Shown: positions 8,501 to 15,431, counted from the first letter of the stretch. The stretch: DNA of 18,309 nt from SbD1 sp049300095 (GCA_049300095.1 JBAQYM010000216.1:1-18309), one strand, 5' to 3'. The notes: generated by a model from the sequence alone, not told the origin. Translations and numbers: made by a program.

Positions 8501-8833
8501 TTCGAGCGTGCGCGACCTCGCCCAGTAAATGTCCGTCCCGTCTTCGAAAATGACGTAGACAAACGAGTAGCCGAAATCCGAAAACCCCCGGATATCCTTT
8601 ACCTTGGGCACGCCCAGCATGGCGGTGACCAGGGGGTAGGTCACCTGGTCCTCCATGATGTCCGGGCTGCGGTCCCATTTCGTGTATATGATGACCTGGG
8701 TGTCGGACAGATCGGGTATCGCGTCCAGGGTTATGTTCTTCATCGAATAGAGTCCGGCCAGAAACGCCGCACCGACGAAGACAAAGACGATGAATTTATT
8801 GTTCGCGCAAAAATCAATGACCTTGTTGATCAT
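5552..8833 (-). CDS. cusA: CusA-type heavy-metal RND efflux pump
   Basis: A 1093-residue inner-membrane pump of normal family length. It starts with the typical first transmembrane helix and NITLDAIPDLSDTQV (33-47). TM4 carries GGIAIAIGAMVDAAIVVVE (394-412), with the charged residues D405 and E412 of the proton path and the spelling seen in copper/silver pumps. The three methionines that bind Cu(I)/Ag(I) in E. coli CusA have counterparts: LLYMPTT (M588), PFSMMETV (M638) and RIDMLSTG (M713). It would take Cu(I) or Ag(I) from the periplasm or membrane and, with CusB, drive it through an outer-membrane channel. The ATG at 8833 has no recognisable Shine-Dalgarno, and a heptamer array begins 11 bases upstream. 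It follows cusB after a 564-base repeat-filled gap and precedes the YHS gene by 45 bases. Confidence 0.95.
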   Translation of the reverse strand: MINKVIDFCANNKFIVFVFVGAAFLAGLYSMKNITLDAIPDLSDTQVIIYTKWDRSPDIMEDQVTYPLVTAMLGVPKVKDIRGFSDFGYSFVYVIFEDGTDIYWARSRTLEYLSNILPKLPQGVQVELARDMTALGWVFQYALVDRTGKHNLAELRSIQDWFLKYELQSLPGVAEVAPVGGFVRQYQVNIDPNALLTYKIPIEKVMTAIREGNNDVGGRLVELTGREYMVRGRGYIKNLSDIENIVVGTNETSGTPILVKNIGNAVLGPDIRRGVAELDGEGETVGGIVIMRYNENALTVIERIKAKLAEITPNLPKGVEVVIAYDRSDLIERSIKTLKATLIEELIIVSLVILIFLWHIPSAIIPIITIPIAVIISFIPMYEMKITANIMSLGGIAIAIGAMVDAAIVVVEQTHKKLEHWDAEGRPGDFKNVVIGAVKEVGGPSFFALLVIAVSFMPVFALEAQEGRLFKPLAFTKNFSMIIAAFLAITLDPAIRLLFTHMKDFSFRPRFLARLANAVLVGKIHSEENHPISRPLMKVYHPVVEFVLRHQYSTIVAAALVVILTVPVFQRLGWEFMPPLDEGALLYMPTTVPGISVTEAQRVLQIQDKIIKSFPEVERVFGKAGRAETATDPAPFSMMETVIILKPQSEWPKVPTWYSDWAPEWLKDILRRAWPDHRSTEELIRGPGGLDAAMQIPGVVNAWTMPIKARIDMLSTGVRTPVGIKILGPDLNKIQELGQRIEMAIKGVPGTSSVYAERTTGGYFLDFELKREELARYGLTIAQVESTITSAVGGENISTTIEGRERYPINIRYLRDYRSTVETLKRTMISTMGGAQIPIAQVADIKLISGPGMIRDENARLSGYVYVDIAGRDVGSYVEDAKKAVNAYVKLPPGYTLTWSGQYENMVRVWERMKVVIPLTLFIVIMLMYWNTRSAAKTLIILLAVPFSAVGAIWLLHLLGYNLSIAVVVGLIALMGVDAETGVFMLLYLDLAYYSRRDKGLMKTKQDLREAIVDGAVKRLRPKFMTVAVMFMGLVPIMWSVGAGSDVMKRIAAPMVGGIFTSFLMELLVYPAIYEVWRWHFYVKKEQPVQSGA

Positions 8834-8844
8834 TTTTTAAACCC

Positions 8845-8977
8845 GATGTTGGATGTCAGATGTTGGATGTTGGATACCGGATGCCCGATCTTGGATATTG
8901 GATACCGGATGCCCGATCTTGGATATTGGATCTTGGATCTTGGATACCAGATACCAGATACCGGATACCGGATGTCC
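8845..8977. repeat. Heptamer array B (GATNNNN, 19 units)
   Basis: Nineteen exact 7-base steps, each starting GAT: GATGTTG, GATGTCA, GATACCG, GATGCCC, GATCTTG, GATATTG, GATACCA. A four-unit block (GATACCG, GATGCCC, GATCTTG, GATATTG) occurs twice in succession at 8873-8900 and 8901-8928, showing expansion by segment duplication. It begins 11 bases from the cusA start codon, so it forms the leader of the cusA message. Confidence 0.9.
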
Positions 8978-9051
8978 TAGTTCTCACGCTCTCCGGGGCG
9001 GTTGCCGCAGTCCAGGAAATCAGAGTAACCGTGCTAAAGGTGAACGGGGGA

Positions 9052-9087
9052 CTCCCCTCCCTTGGCGGGAGGGGCTGGGGGAGGGGG
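9052..9087. repeat. Pyrimidine/purine hairpin repeat, copy 1
   Basis: CTCCCCTCCCTTGGCGGGAGG is the core of a 36-base sequence, the left part of which pairs CCCTCCC with GGGAGGGG. The full 36 bases recur exactly at 17992-18027. It encodes nothing. Confidence 0.7.
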
Positions 9088-9142
9088 TTGTAAGTACCTG
9101 AAAATTCGACACCCTCCCGTACCCCCCCATCACCCCCGTTGC

Positions 9143-9164
9143 GGCACGGTCTCCCGACCGTGCC
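9143..9164. repeat. Palindromic repeat with GGTCTCCCGACC core, copy 1
   Basis: GGCACGGT and ACCGTGCC arms around CTCCCG. Related palindromes lie at 9312-9337 and 11550-11573. All share a GGTCxGGAGACC-type core, here on the opposite strand. Confidence 0.5.
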
Positions 9165-9173
9165 GGCCGTGCC

Positions 9174-9306
9174 CGACCGAAGGTCTCCCAAAGAAGTCGT
9201 AATCACCATGGCGCCGCCAGTTGTGACACTCGGATGGGTGCACCAAGGGCGACATCAGGGTTTCCGCCCTCGACCGGTCCTGAAATGAGTTGGAGACCTT
9301 CGGTCG
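9174..9306. repeat. 15-bp inverted repeat pair
   Basis: CGACCGAAGGTCTCC at 9174-9188 is the exact complement of GGAGACCTTCGGTCG at 9292-9306, 103 bases apart. Each half lies next to one of the GGTCxGGAGACC palindromes, suggesting one composite element of about 200 bases. No gene lies between the halves. Confidence 0.55.
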
Positions 9307-9311
9307 AGAAC

Positions 9312-9337
9312 ATGGCGCGGTCGGGAGACCACGCCAT
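9312..9337. repeat. Palindromic repeat with GGTCGGGAGACC core, copy 2
   Basis: ATGGCGCGGTC and GACCACGCCAT arms, one mismatch, around a short GGGA centre. Confidence 0.5.
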
Positions 9338-9362
9338 AACCGGCGCGCCGCAACCGGCATTC

Positions 9363-9397
9363 GCAATCCGCAATCCGCAACCCGCAACCCGCAACCC
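9363..9397. repeat. Heptamer array C (GCAATCC/GCAACCC, 5 units)
   Basis: Two GCAATCC followed by three GCAACCC, in exact 7-base steps. It ends at the base next to the cusB stop codon (9398-9400), so the first unit read on the minus strand starts immediately after the stop. Confidence 0.8.
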
Positions 9398-10867
9398 TCA
9401 ATGCGCATGCCCGCCTGCCGGGGCTTTGGGCTTTGCCGGTTCCACGGCTTTTGAAGCCTGGCCGCCGGCAGGTTCCGGTGCGGCGGGCGCGGCCTGGGCG
9501 TGACCGGCGTGTTCCCCGGCCCCCATGCCTCCCGTGGCCGATTTGAGCTGGCTTTCCGAATCGATCAGGAAGTTTGCCGAAGTCACCACCCGCTCCCCGG
9601 CCGCAAGGCCCGCGAGCACGATGTAGCGGTCGTCCACCTTCGGGCCCAGGGTCAGTTTTCGCGGCTCGAAGTAGCCGCCCTCCCTGGCCACGAACACAAT
9701 CTGGCTCGCTCCCGAATCCAGCACCGCCTCCTGGGGGATCGAGAGCTTCTTGCCGTAATCGACCTTGAGTTCGACGTTGGCGAACATGTCGGGCTTTATC
9801 CGGTAGTCCTTGTTGGGTAGCTCGATCCGGATTTTTGCGGTCCGGGTCTTCGCGTCCAGTTCAGGCAAAATGTAGGTGATTTTGCCGGTGAACGTCTGTC
9901 CCGGAAAAGAGGGAAAAGAGACCAGAGCGGTCTGGCCCAGGTGGATGGCGGCAATTTCATACTCGTAGACATCGGCGATAATCCAGACATCGGAAAGGTC
10001 GGCAATGGTGTAGAGTTCCATCTCGGGTTTGACCTGGTGGCCGGCAAAGACGTTTCGCGCGATAACGAAGCCGTCCGTATGGGAATGGAGCGTGATCGAG
10101 CGGATCGGTTGCCCCCGCCGCTCGATCTCCTTTATCTGCTGCTCGCTTATTTCCCATAGCTTGAGCCTCTCGCGGGTCGAATTATAGAGCGACATGGACT
10201 GGGAGCCGATTCCTTCAAACTGGCTGTTTTGCAAAATATCGGCGGATTTTTTCGAGATAAGGAGTTCCTGCTGCGTGGACACCAGCTCCGGGCTGTAGAT
10301 GCTGAACAGGGGCTGGCCTTTCTTTACGAGCTTGCCGGTAAAATCCACGTAAATTTTGTCCACATAGCCCTCGAACCTCGTATGTATGTGGTGAATCCTG
10401 GTCTCATCGTAGGTGGCGCGCCCCACCGCACGGACCGTCTTGGAAAGGGCCATCTCGGAGGCTTCCCCGAACTGGACGCCGATCATCTGCTGCTTTTCGG
10501 GGCTTATCCTGACGGTCCCCTCGGGGAGGCCGCTCCCGGACTCCGGAGCATCGTCATAGACCGGGACCATGTCCATGCCGCAGGGGGCCTTGCCGGGCTT
10601 GTCCGACTTATTCGTGGGGTTCATCGGGTCCACGTAGTAGAGCACCTTGGGCTCGGCCTTTTTTTTCTCCGACACCGCCGCCGCGGTCTCCTTCTTGCCG
10701 CCCGCCGTCATATCCATCCCGCCGAGCTGCATGAGCGCCGATTTATAGTGCATGTACCCGAAGGCGCTCAAAATCCCCAGGCCAAAAAAAAGTAGCGGCA
10801 CGAAAACGCCTCTCCGCTTTTTCGGAGCGGCGGGGACAACATCGTGTCTGTCTTGATTCGCACTCAC
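9398..10867 (-). CDS. cusB: CusB-type RND periplasmic adaptor
   Basis: A 489-residue membrane-fusion protein if started at the GTG at 10867, which has GGGAGG 9 bases upstream. The frame stays open to 11050, but that extension is Cys-rich, unlike the family, and the in-frame ATG at 10894 has no ribosome site. Order: basic N-terminus, one membrane helix (about 21-38), Met-rich linker (GGMDMTAGG), a heavy-metal binding domain YYVDPMNPTNKSDKPGK then CGMDMVPVY (about 77-105), barrel-sandwich and hairpin regions (FEGYVDKIYVDFTGKLVKKG), then beta-barrel and membrane-proximal domains. The C-terminus ends in a His/Ala/Pro tail (GGHAH). It links CusA to an outer-membrane channel and passes Cu(I)/Ag(I). 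It is the first gene of the efflux cluster; cusA follows after 564 bases. Confidence 0.92.
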   Translation of the reverse strand: MSANQDRHDVVPAAPKKRRGVFVPLLFFGLGILSAFGYMHYKSALMQLGGMDMTAGGKKETAAAVSEKKKAEPKVLYYVDPMNPTNKSDKPGKAPCGMDMVPVYDDAPESGSGLPEGTVRISPEKQQMIGVQFGEASEMALSKTVRAVGRATYDETRIHHIHTRFEGYVDKIYVDFTGKLVKKGQPLFSIYSPELVSTQQELLISKKSADILQNSQFEGIGSQSMSLYNSTRERLKLWEISEQQIKEIERRGQPIRSITLHSHTDGFVIARNVFAGHQVKPEMELYTIADLSDVWIIADVYEYEIAAIHLGQTALVSFPSFPGQTFTGKITYILPELDAKTRTAKIRIELPNKDYRIKPDMFANVELKVDYGKKLSIPQEAVLDSGASQIVFVAREGGYFEPRKLTLGPKVDDRYIVLAGLAAGERVVTSANFLIDSESQLKSATGGMGAGEHAGHAQAAPAAPEPAGGQASKAVEPAKPKAPAGGHAH

Positions 10868-11195
10868 GGCGCCAATCCTCCCGGCTTTCACCATATCACA
10901 GAATACAAAGCTGCAATCTTTCCGGCAATTATCAAGGCAATGAGAACAAATTCCGCAGATTTTCTCAACTGGCCAACTGGCTGAAATTGCAAGGCAGGGT
11001 GCGGAATCGCGCGCAGGCGCCCACCGGCTTACTGTTAGGTTAATAATCACGGCAGGGAAGATAAACGAACGGCCTGAAAGAAAATTGCACCGGATTGAAA
11101 GAAACTTTCAATCGAAGGGCGAAAACGTTCCGGCCCGAATGGATTTCCCCTTCCGCTACTCCGGACCGGAGGCTGCATTGCGGGGCAGGCTTTCC

Positions 11196-11212
11196 GGGGC
11201 CGTTGCCCAAGT
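11196..11212 (-). repeat. Diverged copy of the GGGCTGTTGCCCAA motif
   Basis: GGGGCCGTTGCCCAAGT differs from the GGGGCTGTTGCCCAAAG form by two bases. Confidence 0.4.
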
Positions 11213-11261
11213 CAAAGTACGACGAATTGTTATACTCCGGGTCCGGGCGGCAGACTCTAAA

Positions 11262-11370
11262 ACCGTCATTCCCGCGGCGTTTCTGGGCGGGAATCCAGCA
11301 TCTTTGCTTTTACAACCGTCTGAAAAAACACTGGATTCCCGCCCAGAAACACTCAAACAGGGAATGACGA
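11262..11370. repeat. 109-bp palindromic MITE-like element, copy 2
   Basis: Left arm 11262-11298 begins ACCGTCATTCCCGC and ends GGCGGGAATCCAG; the right arm starts CTGGATTCCCGCCCAGAAAC at 11331 and ends GGGAATGACGATC. The arms match copy 1 at 694-802 closely, but the 32-base centre is unrelated and the right arm has a small disruption (ACTCAAACAG). Conserved arms with a free centre suggest selection or mobility of the arms. Confidence 0.75.
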
Positions 11371-11489
11371 TCCTTGGGTCCCGGGCTTGACCATGAGTGC
11401 AGTACGGTTTTACCGCAATTCCTCATGCCGCCCGCGTCACCCGCGAAGCATCAAAATGTGTGCTTCGGGCCTCTATTTTGTAGGTAATT

Positions 11490-11507
11490 GTCTCGTGCAA
11501 CAGCACG
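11490..11507 (+). repeat. CTCGTGCAACAGCAC dispersed motif
   Basis: TGTCTCGTGCAACAGCAC; its complement is nearly the same as GTGTTGCACGAGATAAT at 3973-3989. The surrounding AATTGTCTCG also resembles the complement there (AAATTATCTCG). Confidence 0.4.
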
Positions 11508-11549
11508 TTCCAGCCTGCCGCAGGGAAACATGGGGCTTCCTCACCGTTG

Positions 11550-11573
11550 TGGCGCGGTCAGGAGACCGCGCCA
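11550..11573. repeat. Palindromic repeat with GGTCAGGAGACC core, copy 3
   Basis: TGGCGCGGTC and GACCGCGCCA are perfect complementary arms around AGGA. Confidence 0.55.
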
Positions 11574-11612
11574 TATCCGGGTGCGGCAGCGAATTTTTAC
11601 ACGAACCTGATT

Positions 11613-11727
11613 TTCGTGTCCTTCGTGTCCTTCGTGTCCTTGGTGTCCTTCGTATCTTTCGTGTGATTCGCAGTTGATCGTTTACGTTTTCACCACGAAG
11701 CACACGAAGGCGCGAAGAGCACGAAGG
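11613..11727. repeat. Inverted 9-mer arrays downstream of the copper ATPase
   Basis: Left half (11613-11670): about six 9-base units of TTCGTGTCC, decaying rightward (TTGGTGTCC, TTCGTATCT, TTCGTGTGA). Right half (11694-11727): complementary units such as CACGAAGCACACGAAGG and GAGCACGAAGG. The halves can fold into a long imperfect hairpin. The pair lies about 60 bases past the ATPase stop, and a related pair lies just upstream of that gene (14383-14436). Confidence 0.75.
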
Positions 11728-11788
11728 GGTCTTTGCCCCTGTAAATCCGTCGCCATGAAGCAGGCGGTCGAATTCATGAAACGACGAG

Positions 11789-14314
11789 CTAAGCCTTGCC
11801 GAACCGGGAAATCCGCAGCGTGTTGCCGAGGACCGTTGCGCTGCTTGCAAACATGGCGAAGGCGGCCAGGAGGGGGTTGAGGAGTCCGGCGGCCGCGAGC
11901 GGAATCCCAAGCAGGTTGTAGATGAACGCAAAAAAAAGGTTCTGCCGTATGACTTTAAACGTCAGCTTCGAGAGTGCGAGGAGTTCGGGAATTTTCAGCG
12001 GATCGTCCCCGAGGACCGCCGCGTCCGCGCACTCGCGGATAAGGTTCGCTCCCGGCCCGACCGTTATTCCGATGTCGGCCCGGGCCAGCGCCGCCGCGTC
12101 GTTGACGCCGTCCCCGGCCATCGCCACCCGCAGCCCCCGCGCCTGGATCTCCGCGATGATGTCCACCTTGTCCTTGGGGAGGGCCTGGCCGACGCAGCGC
12201 TCGATGCCGAGTTCCCGCGCAACCGCGCGCGTCGTCTCCTCGGAATCCCCCGACACCATCGAAACCGAGATGCCCCGCTCCCGCAATTGCGATACAGCCA
12301 CGGCGGCGTTTTCCCTCACCCTGTCTCCAAACGCCAAAAAGCCTTTGACCGCGCCGCTCCAGGCAAAGAAGACGACCGTCGCTCCTCCGGCCTCGATCAG
12401 GCGCGCCCTCGCGTCGAGCCCGCCCGGCATCTCCAGCCCGTATCGGACCATGAGCCGCCGGTTTCCGGCAATGACCTCCCCGCACCCGGTGAGGGCCACT
12501 ACCCCAAGACCCTCGATCGGCTCGAACGAGAGCGTTTCCGCAAGCTCGATCCCCCTTTCGCGGGCGGCCCGCACCGTCTCCCTGGCCAGGAAATGGTCCG
12601 CTTTGGCCTCGGCCGAGGCGACGCGCCGCAGGGCCACGTCCTCGGGACCGTCCGTCACGGCGATCTCGCGCAGGACGTACTTGCCCTCGGTAAGGGTCCC
12701 GGTCTTATCGAAGATCACCTCGCGCAGGCCTTCCGTGCGTTCGAACAGGGCGGGATTTCGGATCAGGATGCCCGAGGCGCGCGCCCGCGCGATCGCCGCG
12801 ACCCTGGCAAGAGGTGTGGCTATCCCGAGCGCGCACGGGCAGGTTATCACCAGGACCGTCAGTGCCCGCAGCAGGGCTTCGTCCGCCGGGACCGAGGAGA
12901 GGAACAGGACCGCCGCGACGGCCCCCGCCAGGGCCAGAACGCCCGGGACGAGGACGCGCATGGCGCGGTCCGCGAAGAGTTCGACCCTGTTTTTCGTCGA
13001 GAGAGCTTCCTGTATGAGCGCGACTATCTGGTTGAGAGAGCTTTCCGCGCCCGGGCGCTCGGCCTCGAATTCCGCGTCCGCCCCCAAAAGGAGCGCCCCG
13101 GCGGGCACGCTCGCACCCCTGGGTTTTTCGACCGGGCGCGATTCGCCGGTGATCACCGATTCGTCCACCACGGCCCTCTCAGAGCAAACGCGGCCGTCCA
13201 CCGGGACCCGCTCCCCCCGAAGCACCCGGAACGCATCGCCGGGTCGGACCCTCTCGGCCGATACCCACACCTCCCTGCCGTCCCTGACAAGGCGCGCCTT
13301 GGTGTTTGCGGCGTGAAAAAGCGCGGTAATTCCGGCCGAGATTTTTTGGCGCGCGCGCAGCTCGATGAACCGGCCCAAGAGGACGAGGGTCACAAGCGTC
13401 GAGGCGGTGTCGAAGTAGACATGGGGGCTTGCGCGAAGCATCTGTGCGACGCTGTAGACGTATGCCGAGAGCGTCCCGGCGGCGATCAGCAGGTCCATCG
13501 TGGGCGTGAGGTGGCGGATACCCCAAAACGCCCTCCGCAGGATCGGCCATCCCCCGTAGAAAACCACGGGCGTTGCGAGCGCCCAGAGCGCATACGAGAA
13601 ATAGGCCGCCCCTTCGGCCCCGATTTCCTCGAAAAACCCCCAGTAGAGGGCCATCGATATCATCATGATGTTCATGGCGAGAATGGCGGATACCCCGAGC
13701 CTCACGACAAGGTCCGCGCTTTCCGCCGAATCGGGCGCGCTTTCCACGGGAACGGCCCGGTAGCCCAGGCGCGATATCGAGTCCATGATCTGCCGGGGCT
13801 CGATGAGGTGCGGCATGTATTTTACGCGGGCGATGTCGGAGAAGAAGAATATGCCCGCCGAGAGGACCCCGTCCATCCTGCGAAGGAGATGCTCGATCAG
13901 CCAGGAACAGGCCACGCACCACATCCCCTCGATCCGCAGCGAGACCTCCCGCGAGAGCCCTTCCCGTATCTCGGCCATCCCGGGACCGGACTCGCCCGCG
14001 GCCCGAGGGGGCGGGGCGGCCTCCCGACCGCCGGAATGCGGGTTGGGTTGAGCGGAGCGGGACCCAACATCCGCCGCCTCAAACCGCTCCCCCGCGCCCG
14101 CCTCCGAGGGAATCAACCCCGCCGAAACACACGCCTTGTAAAGCTCGGTATTTTTGTAATCTTCGGGAAACCCTTCCGGGCTGTTGAAAAGGACCTGGAA
14201 TACAAACATGCAGCCGGGACAACAAAAGTATACCGTCCGGCCCGCCACGGGCTGCGATAGGTTCGAGCCGCCCACGGCGAGCCCGCAAAGGTGGCATGTA
14301 ATATCGGGGTCCAT
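11789..14314 (-). CDS. P1B copper-type ATPase (CopA/CcoI-like)
   Basis: An 841-residue inner-membrane cation pump. I start it at the ATG at 14314; the frame is open to 14431 but that stretch translates the 9-mer repeat. Order: N-terminal Cys domain (C7-x2-C10, then FCCPGC at 30-35) as in CcoI/FixI-type pumps; a variable Pro/Gly-rich linker (70-115); one HMA domain with GMWCVAC (130-136); membrane region; TGES (389-392); CPC in TM6 (492-494); DKTGT with phosphorylated D536; GDGVND (734-739); and C-terminal YNLLGIP with NPLLAAFAMFASS (813-825), typical of Cu(I) pumps. The N-domain His-Pro motif reads DHF (573-575), so the Pro is missing. Function: Cu(I) export, either detoxification or supply to cuproenzymes such as cytochrome oxidase. 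No cco genes are visible, so the subtype stays open. Confidence 0.9.
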   Translation of the reverse strand: MDPDITCHLCGLAVGGSNLSQPVAGRTVYFCCPGCMFVFQVLFNSPEGFPEDYKNTELYKACVSAGLIPSEAGAGERFEAADVGSRSAQPNPHSGGREAAPPPRAAGESGPGMAEIREGLSREVSLRIEGMWCVACSWLIEHLLRRMDGVLSAGIFFFSDIARVKYMPHLIEPRQIMDSISRLGYRAVPVESAPDSAESADLVVRLGVSAILAMNIMMISMALYWGFFEEIGAEGAAYFSYALWALATPVVFYGGWPILRRAFWGIRHLTPTMDLLIAAGTLSAYVYSVAQMLRASPHVYFDTASTLVTLVLLGRFIELRARQKISAGITALFHAANTKARLVRDGREVWVSAERVRPGDAFRVLRGERVPVDGRVCSERAVVDESVITGESRPVEKPRGASVPAGALLLGADAEFEAERPGAESSLNQIVALIQEALSTKNRVELFADRAMRVLVPGVLALAGAVAAVLFLSSVPADEALLRALTVLVITCPCALGIATPLARVAAIARARASGILIRNPALFERTEGLREVIFDKTGTLTEGKYVLREIAVTDGPEDVALRRVASAEAKADHFLARETVRAARERGIELAETLSFEPIEGLGVVALTGCGEVIAGNRRLMVRYGLEMPGGLDARARLIEAGGATVVFFAWSGAVKGFLAFGDRVRENAAVAVSQLRERGISVSMVSGDSEETTRAVARELGIERCVGQALPKDKVDIIAEIQARGLRVAMAGDGVNDAAALARADIGITVGPGANLIRECADAAVLGDDPLKIPELLALSKLTFKVIRQNLFFAFIYNLLGIPLAAAGLLNPLLAAFAMFASSATVLGNTLRISRFGKA

Positions 14315-14382
14315 GATGATGGCTTTTAGCTGTTTGTAGTGATGCGGAGTCGCGGAATCGAGCGGGAATTTCCGCTTCGTGT

Positions 14383-14436
14383 CCTTCGTGCTCTTCGTGG
14401 TTGAATCGGTCCTTTTTAACACGAAGAACACGAAGG
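14383..14436. repeat. Inverted 9-mer pair upstream of the copper ATPase
   Basis: CCTTCGTGCTCTTCGTG at 14383-14399 and CACGAAGAACACGAAGG at 14420-14436 are complementary except for one base, with a 20-base loop. Same unit family as 11613-11727, about 70 bases upstream of the ATPase start. Confidence 0.75.
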
Positions 14437-14502
14437 TCTCAAGTAATCCGTCCCGTTTCGTTTTGGGACAAGACCGCTGTTTCCTCTAAGCGCAATCCAA
14501 AG

Positions 14503-14529
14503 CATCGCGGCTGCAAGCCGCTCCCACGG
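14503..14529 (-). repeat. REP-like unit
   Basis: CATCGCGGCTGCAAGCCGCTCCCACGG-type unit; GCGGCT and AGCCGC pair around GCA. Four close relatives lie at 18087-18170 and 18245-18306. The form resembles Pseudomonas REP units (GTGGGAGCGG followed by a stem and CGCGATG). Confidence 0.6.
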
Positions 14530-14606
14530 GCCGTCGTCTTTATTCCGCATGGTCACGGGGTTTTTATTTAAGCGCTTATGGAGCCGCGGCACCGCGCGCG
14601 CCCGCG

Positions 14607-15377
14607 CTAAAAGATCCTTTGCACCTCGTACACCAGGGGCTCCTCACCCCCCCTGCCATGAAAGCAGGTCGTATTGGGCAGTATTGCGCGGGCTTTTTCC
14701 CTCAGGACTTCGAGTTCATCCACCCCCGGCGCCCTCCACGGCTCCCCCGGGACCGGCAGGTAAGCATCCACCCTCAGAGGAATACCCGGATTGACCGATG
14801 CTATGAAGCCCGCGATTTTCAGTATTTCGGCTTCGCCCACGTAATCGGGAATGAAGACCGTTTCCGTGTGGAGCCGTATCCGGGGCAGCCCGGCCAGGGC
14901 CCGGAAGTTGGCCAGGATCCTCCGGTTGCCGGAGCCGGTGTAATCTTTGTGCAGCGAGGGGGTGATCGCCTTTATGCTGAAGATCACCTCATCGAGCAGG
15001 TGCGCGGGAGGGCTGAGTTTTCCATTGGTGAGAAGCGTGACGGCGCAGGTCTTTTCCCGGCGCAAAAATTCGAGTATCCGCGGCAGCAGCGGTTCGCACA
15101 GAGGTTCGCCCCCCATGAGGAAGACCCTTTCCAGCGGGAGCGAACCCAGGATTTCGAGGACCTGCTCGAATTCGAGAAACTTCTCGGGCCGGGGGCCCAC
15201 GTAACCGGGGTCGTAGATGCGAAGCCTGGTCTCGGGAAGATGGCAGTCAAAGACTTCCTTTTTGAGCAGGCATATCCGGCATTTCAGGTTGCAGCCCCAA
15301 AAATAGAGGCAGCATATGCCGAAGCGCTCGGACCAGGTGATGTGATAAAGCGAACTCGGCTTTTTTCGAGGCGGCAT
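14607..15377 (-). CDS. Radical SAM protein, activase-like
   Basis: A 256-residue protein started at the ATG at 15377, with GGAGGT just upstream; an in-frame ATG at 15416 has no good site. FWGCNLKCRIC gives the radical SAM cluster motif CxxxCxxC at C29, C33 and C36. MGGEP (88-92) is the usual GGE motif that contacts SAM, and LLTNG (115-119) follows. A KAITPSLHKDYTGSGN stretch resembles the DxKAxxxxxHxxxTG pattern of glycyl-radical-enzyme activases. No second Cys cluster is seen. It should carry one 4Fe-4S cluster and make a 5'-deoxyadenosyl radical. No glycyl-radical enzyme or peptide substrate lies nearby, so the target is unknown. It starts 54 bases after the outer-membrane protein gene on the same strand and may be co-transcribed. 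Confidence 0.8.
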   Translation of the reverse strand: MPPRKKPSSLYHITWSERFGICCLYFWGCNLKCRICLLKKEVFDCHLPETRLRIYDPGYVGPRPEKFLEFEQVLEILGSLPLERVFLMGGEPLCEPLLPRILEFLRREKTCAVTLLTNGKLSPPAHLLDEVIFSIKAITPSLHKDYTGSGNRRILANFRALAGLPRIRLHTETVFIPDYVGEAEILKIAGFIASVNPGIPLRVDAYLPVPGEPWRAPGVDELEVLREKARAILPNTTCFHGRGGEEPLVYEVQRIF

Positions 15378-15431
15378 GAGACCTCCATGAGCCGCGTGGA
15401 CACTCCATCCGTGCATTCCCGGTCCGGCGCC

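Larger units (their letters stand above)
8834..9397. other. Repeat-filled gap between cusB and cusA
   Basis: No gene in 564 bases. It contains heptamer array B, a pyrimidine/purine hairpin repeat, two GGxxCGGTC palindromes, a 15-bp inverted repeat and heptamer array C. Such a long gap is unusual between cusB and cusA, which normally nearly touch, so a second promoter or repeat insertion into an operon is likely. Confidence 0.65.
10868..11788. other. Long gene-free interval between the copper ATPase and cusB
   Basis: About 920 bases without a convincing gene. Nearest cusB it should hold the cusB promoter and leader. Further right are a diverged CGTTGCCCAA motif (11196-11212), the second 109-bp palindromic element (11262-11370), a CTCGTGCAACAGCAC motif (11490-11507), a palindrome (11550-11573) and inverted 9-mer arrays (11613-11727). 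No copper-regulator gene is present. Confidence 0.65.
14315..14606. other. Leader of the copper ATPase and downstream end of the radical SAM gene
   Basis: No gene. It contains the inverted 9-mer pair (14383-14436) and one REP-like half-element (14503-14529). No clear promoter hexamers or Shine-Dalgarno for the ATPase could be picked out. Confidence 0.5.

Noticed and set aside
10868..11050. Upstream extension of cusB with several Cys residues (possible extra metal site)
   Set aside because: It lacks a ribosome site and does not look like an adaptor N-terminus, while a GTG at 10867 has GGGAGG at good spacing.
12287..14260. A 657-codon open frame on the plus strand opposite the copper ATPase
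   Set aside because: It is antisense to a gene with every P-type ATPase motif, has low-complexity Arg/Gly/Pro-rich sequence and matches no family. Long shadow frames are expected at high GC.
14315..14431. Upstream extension of the copper ATPase (39 residues)
   Set aside because: It encodes the 9-mer repeat as Thr/Lys-rich sequence; the Cys domain typical of the family begins just after 14314.
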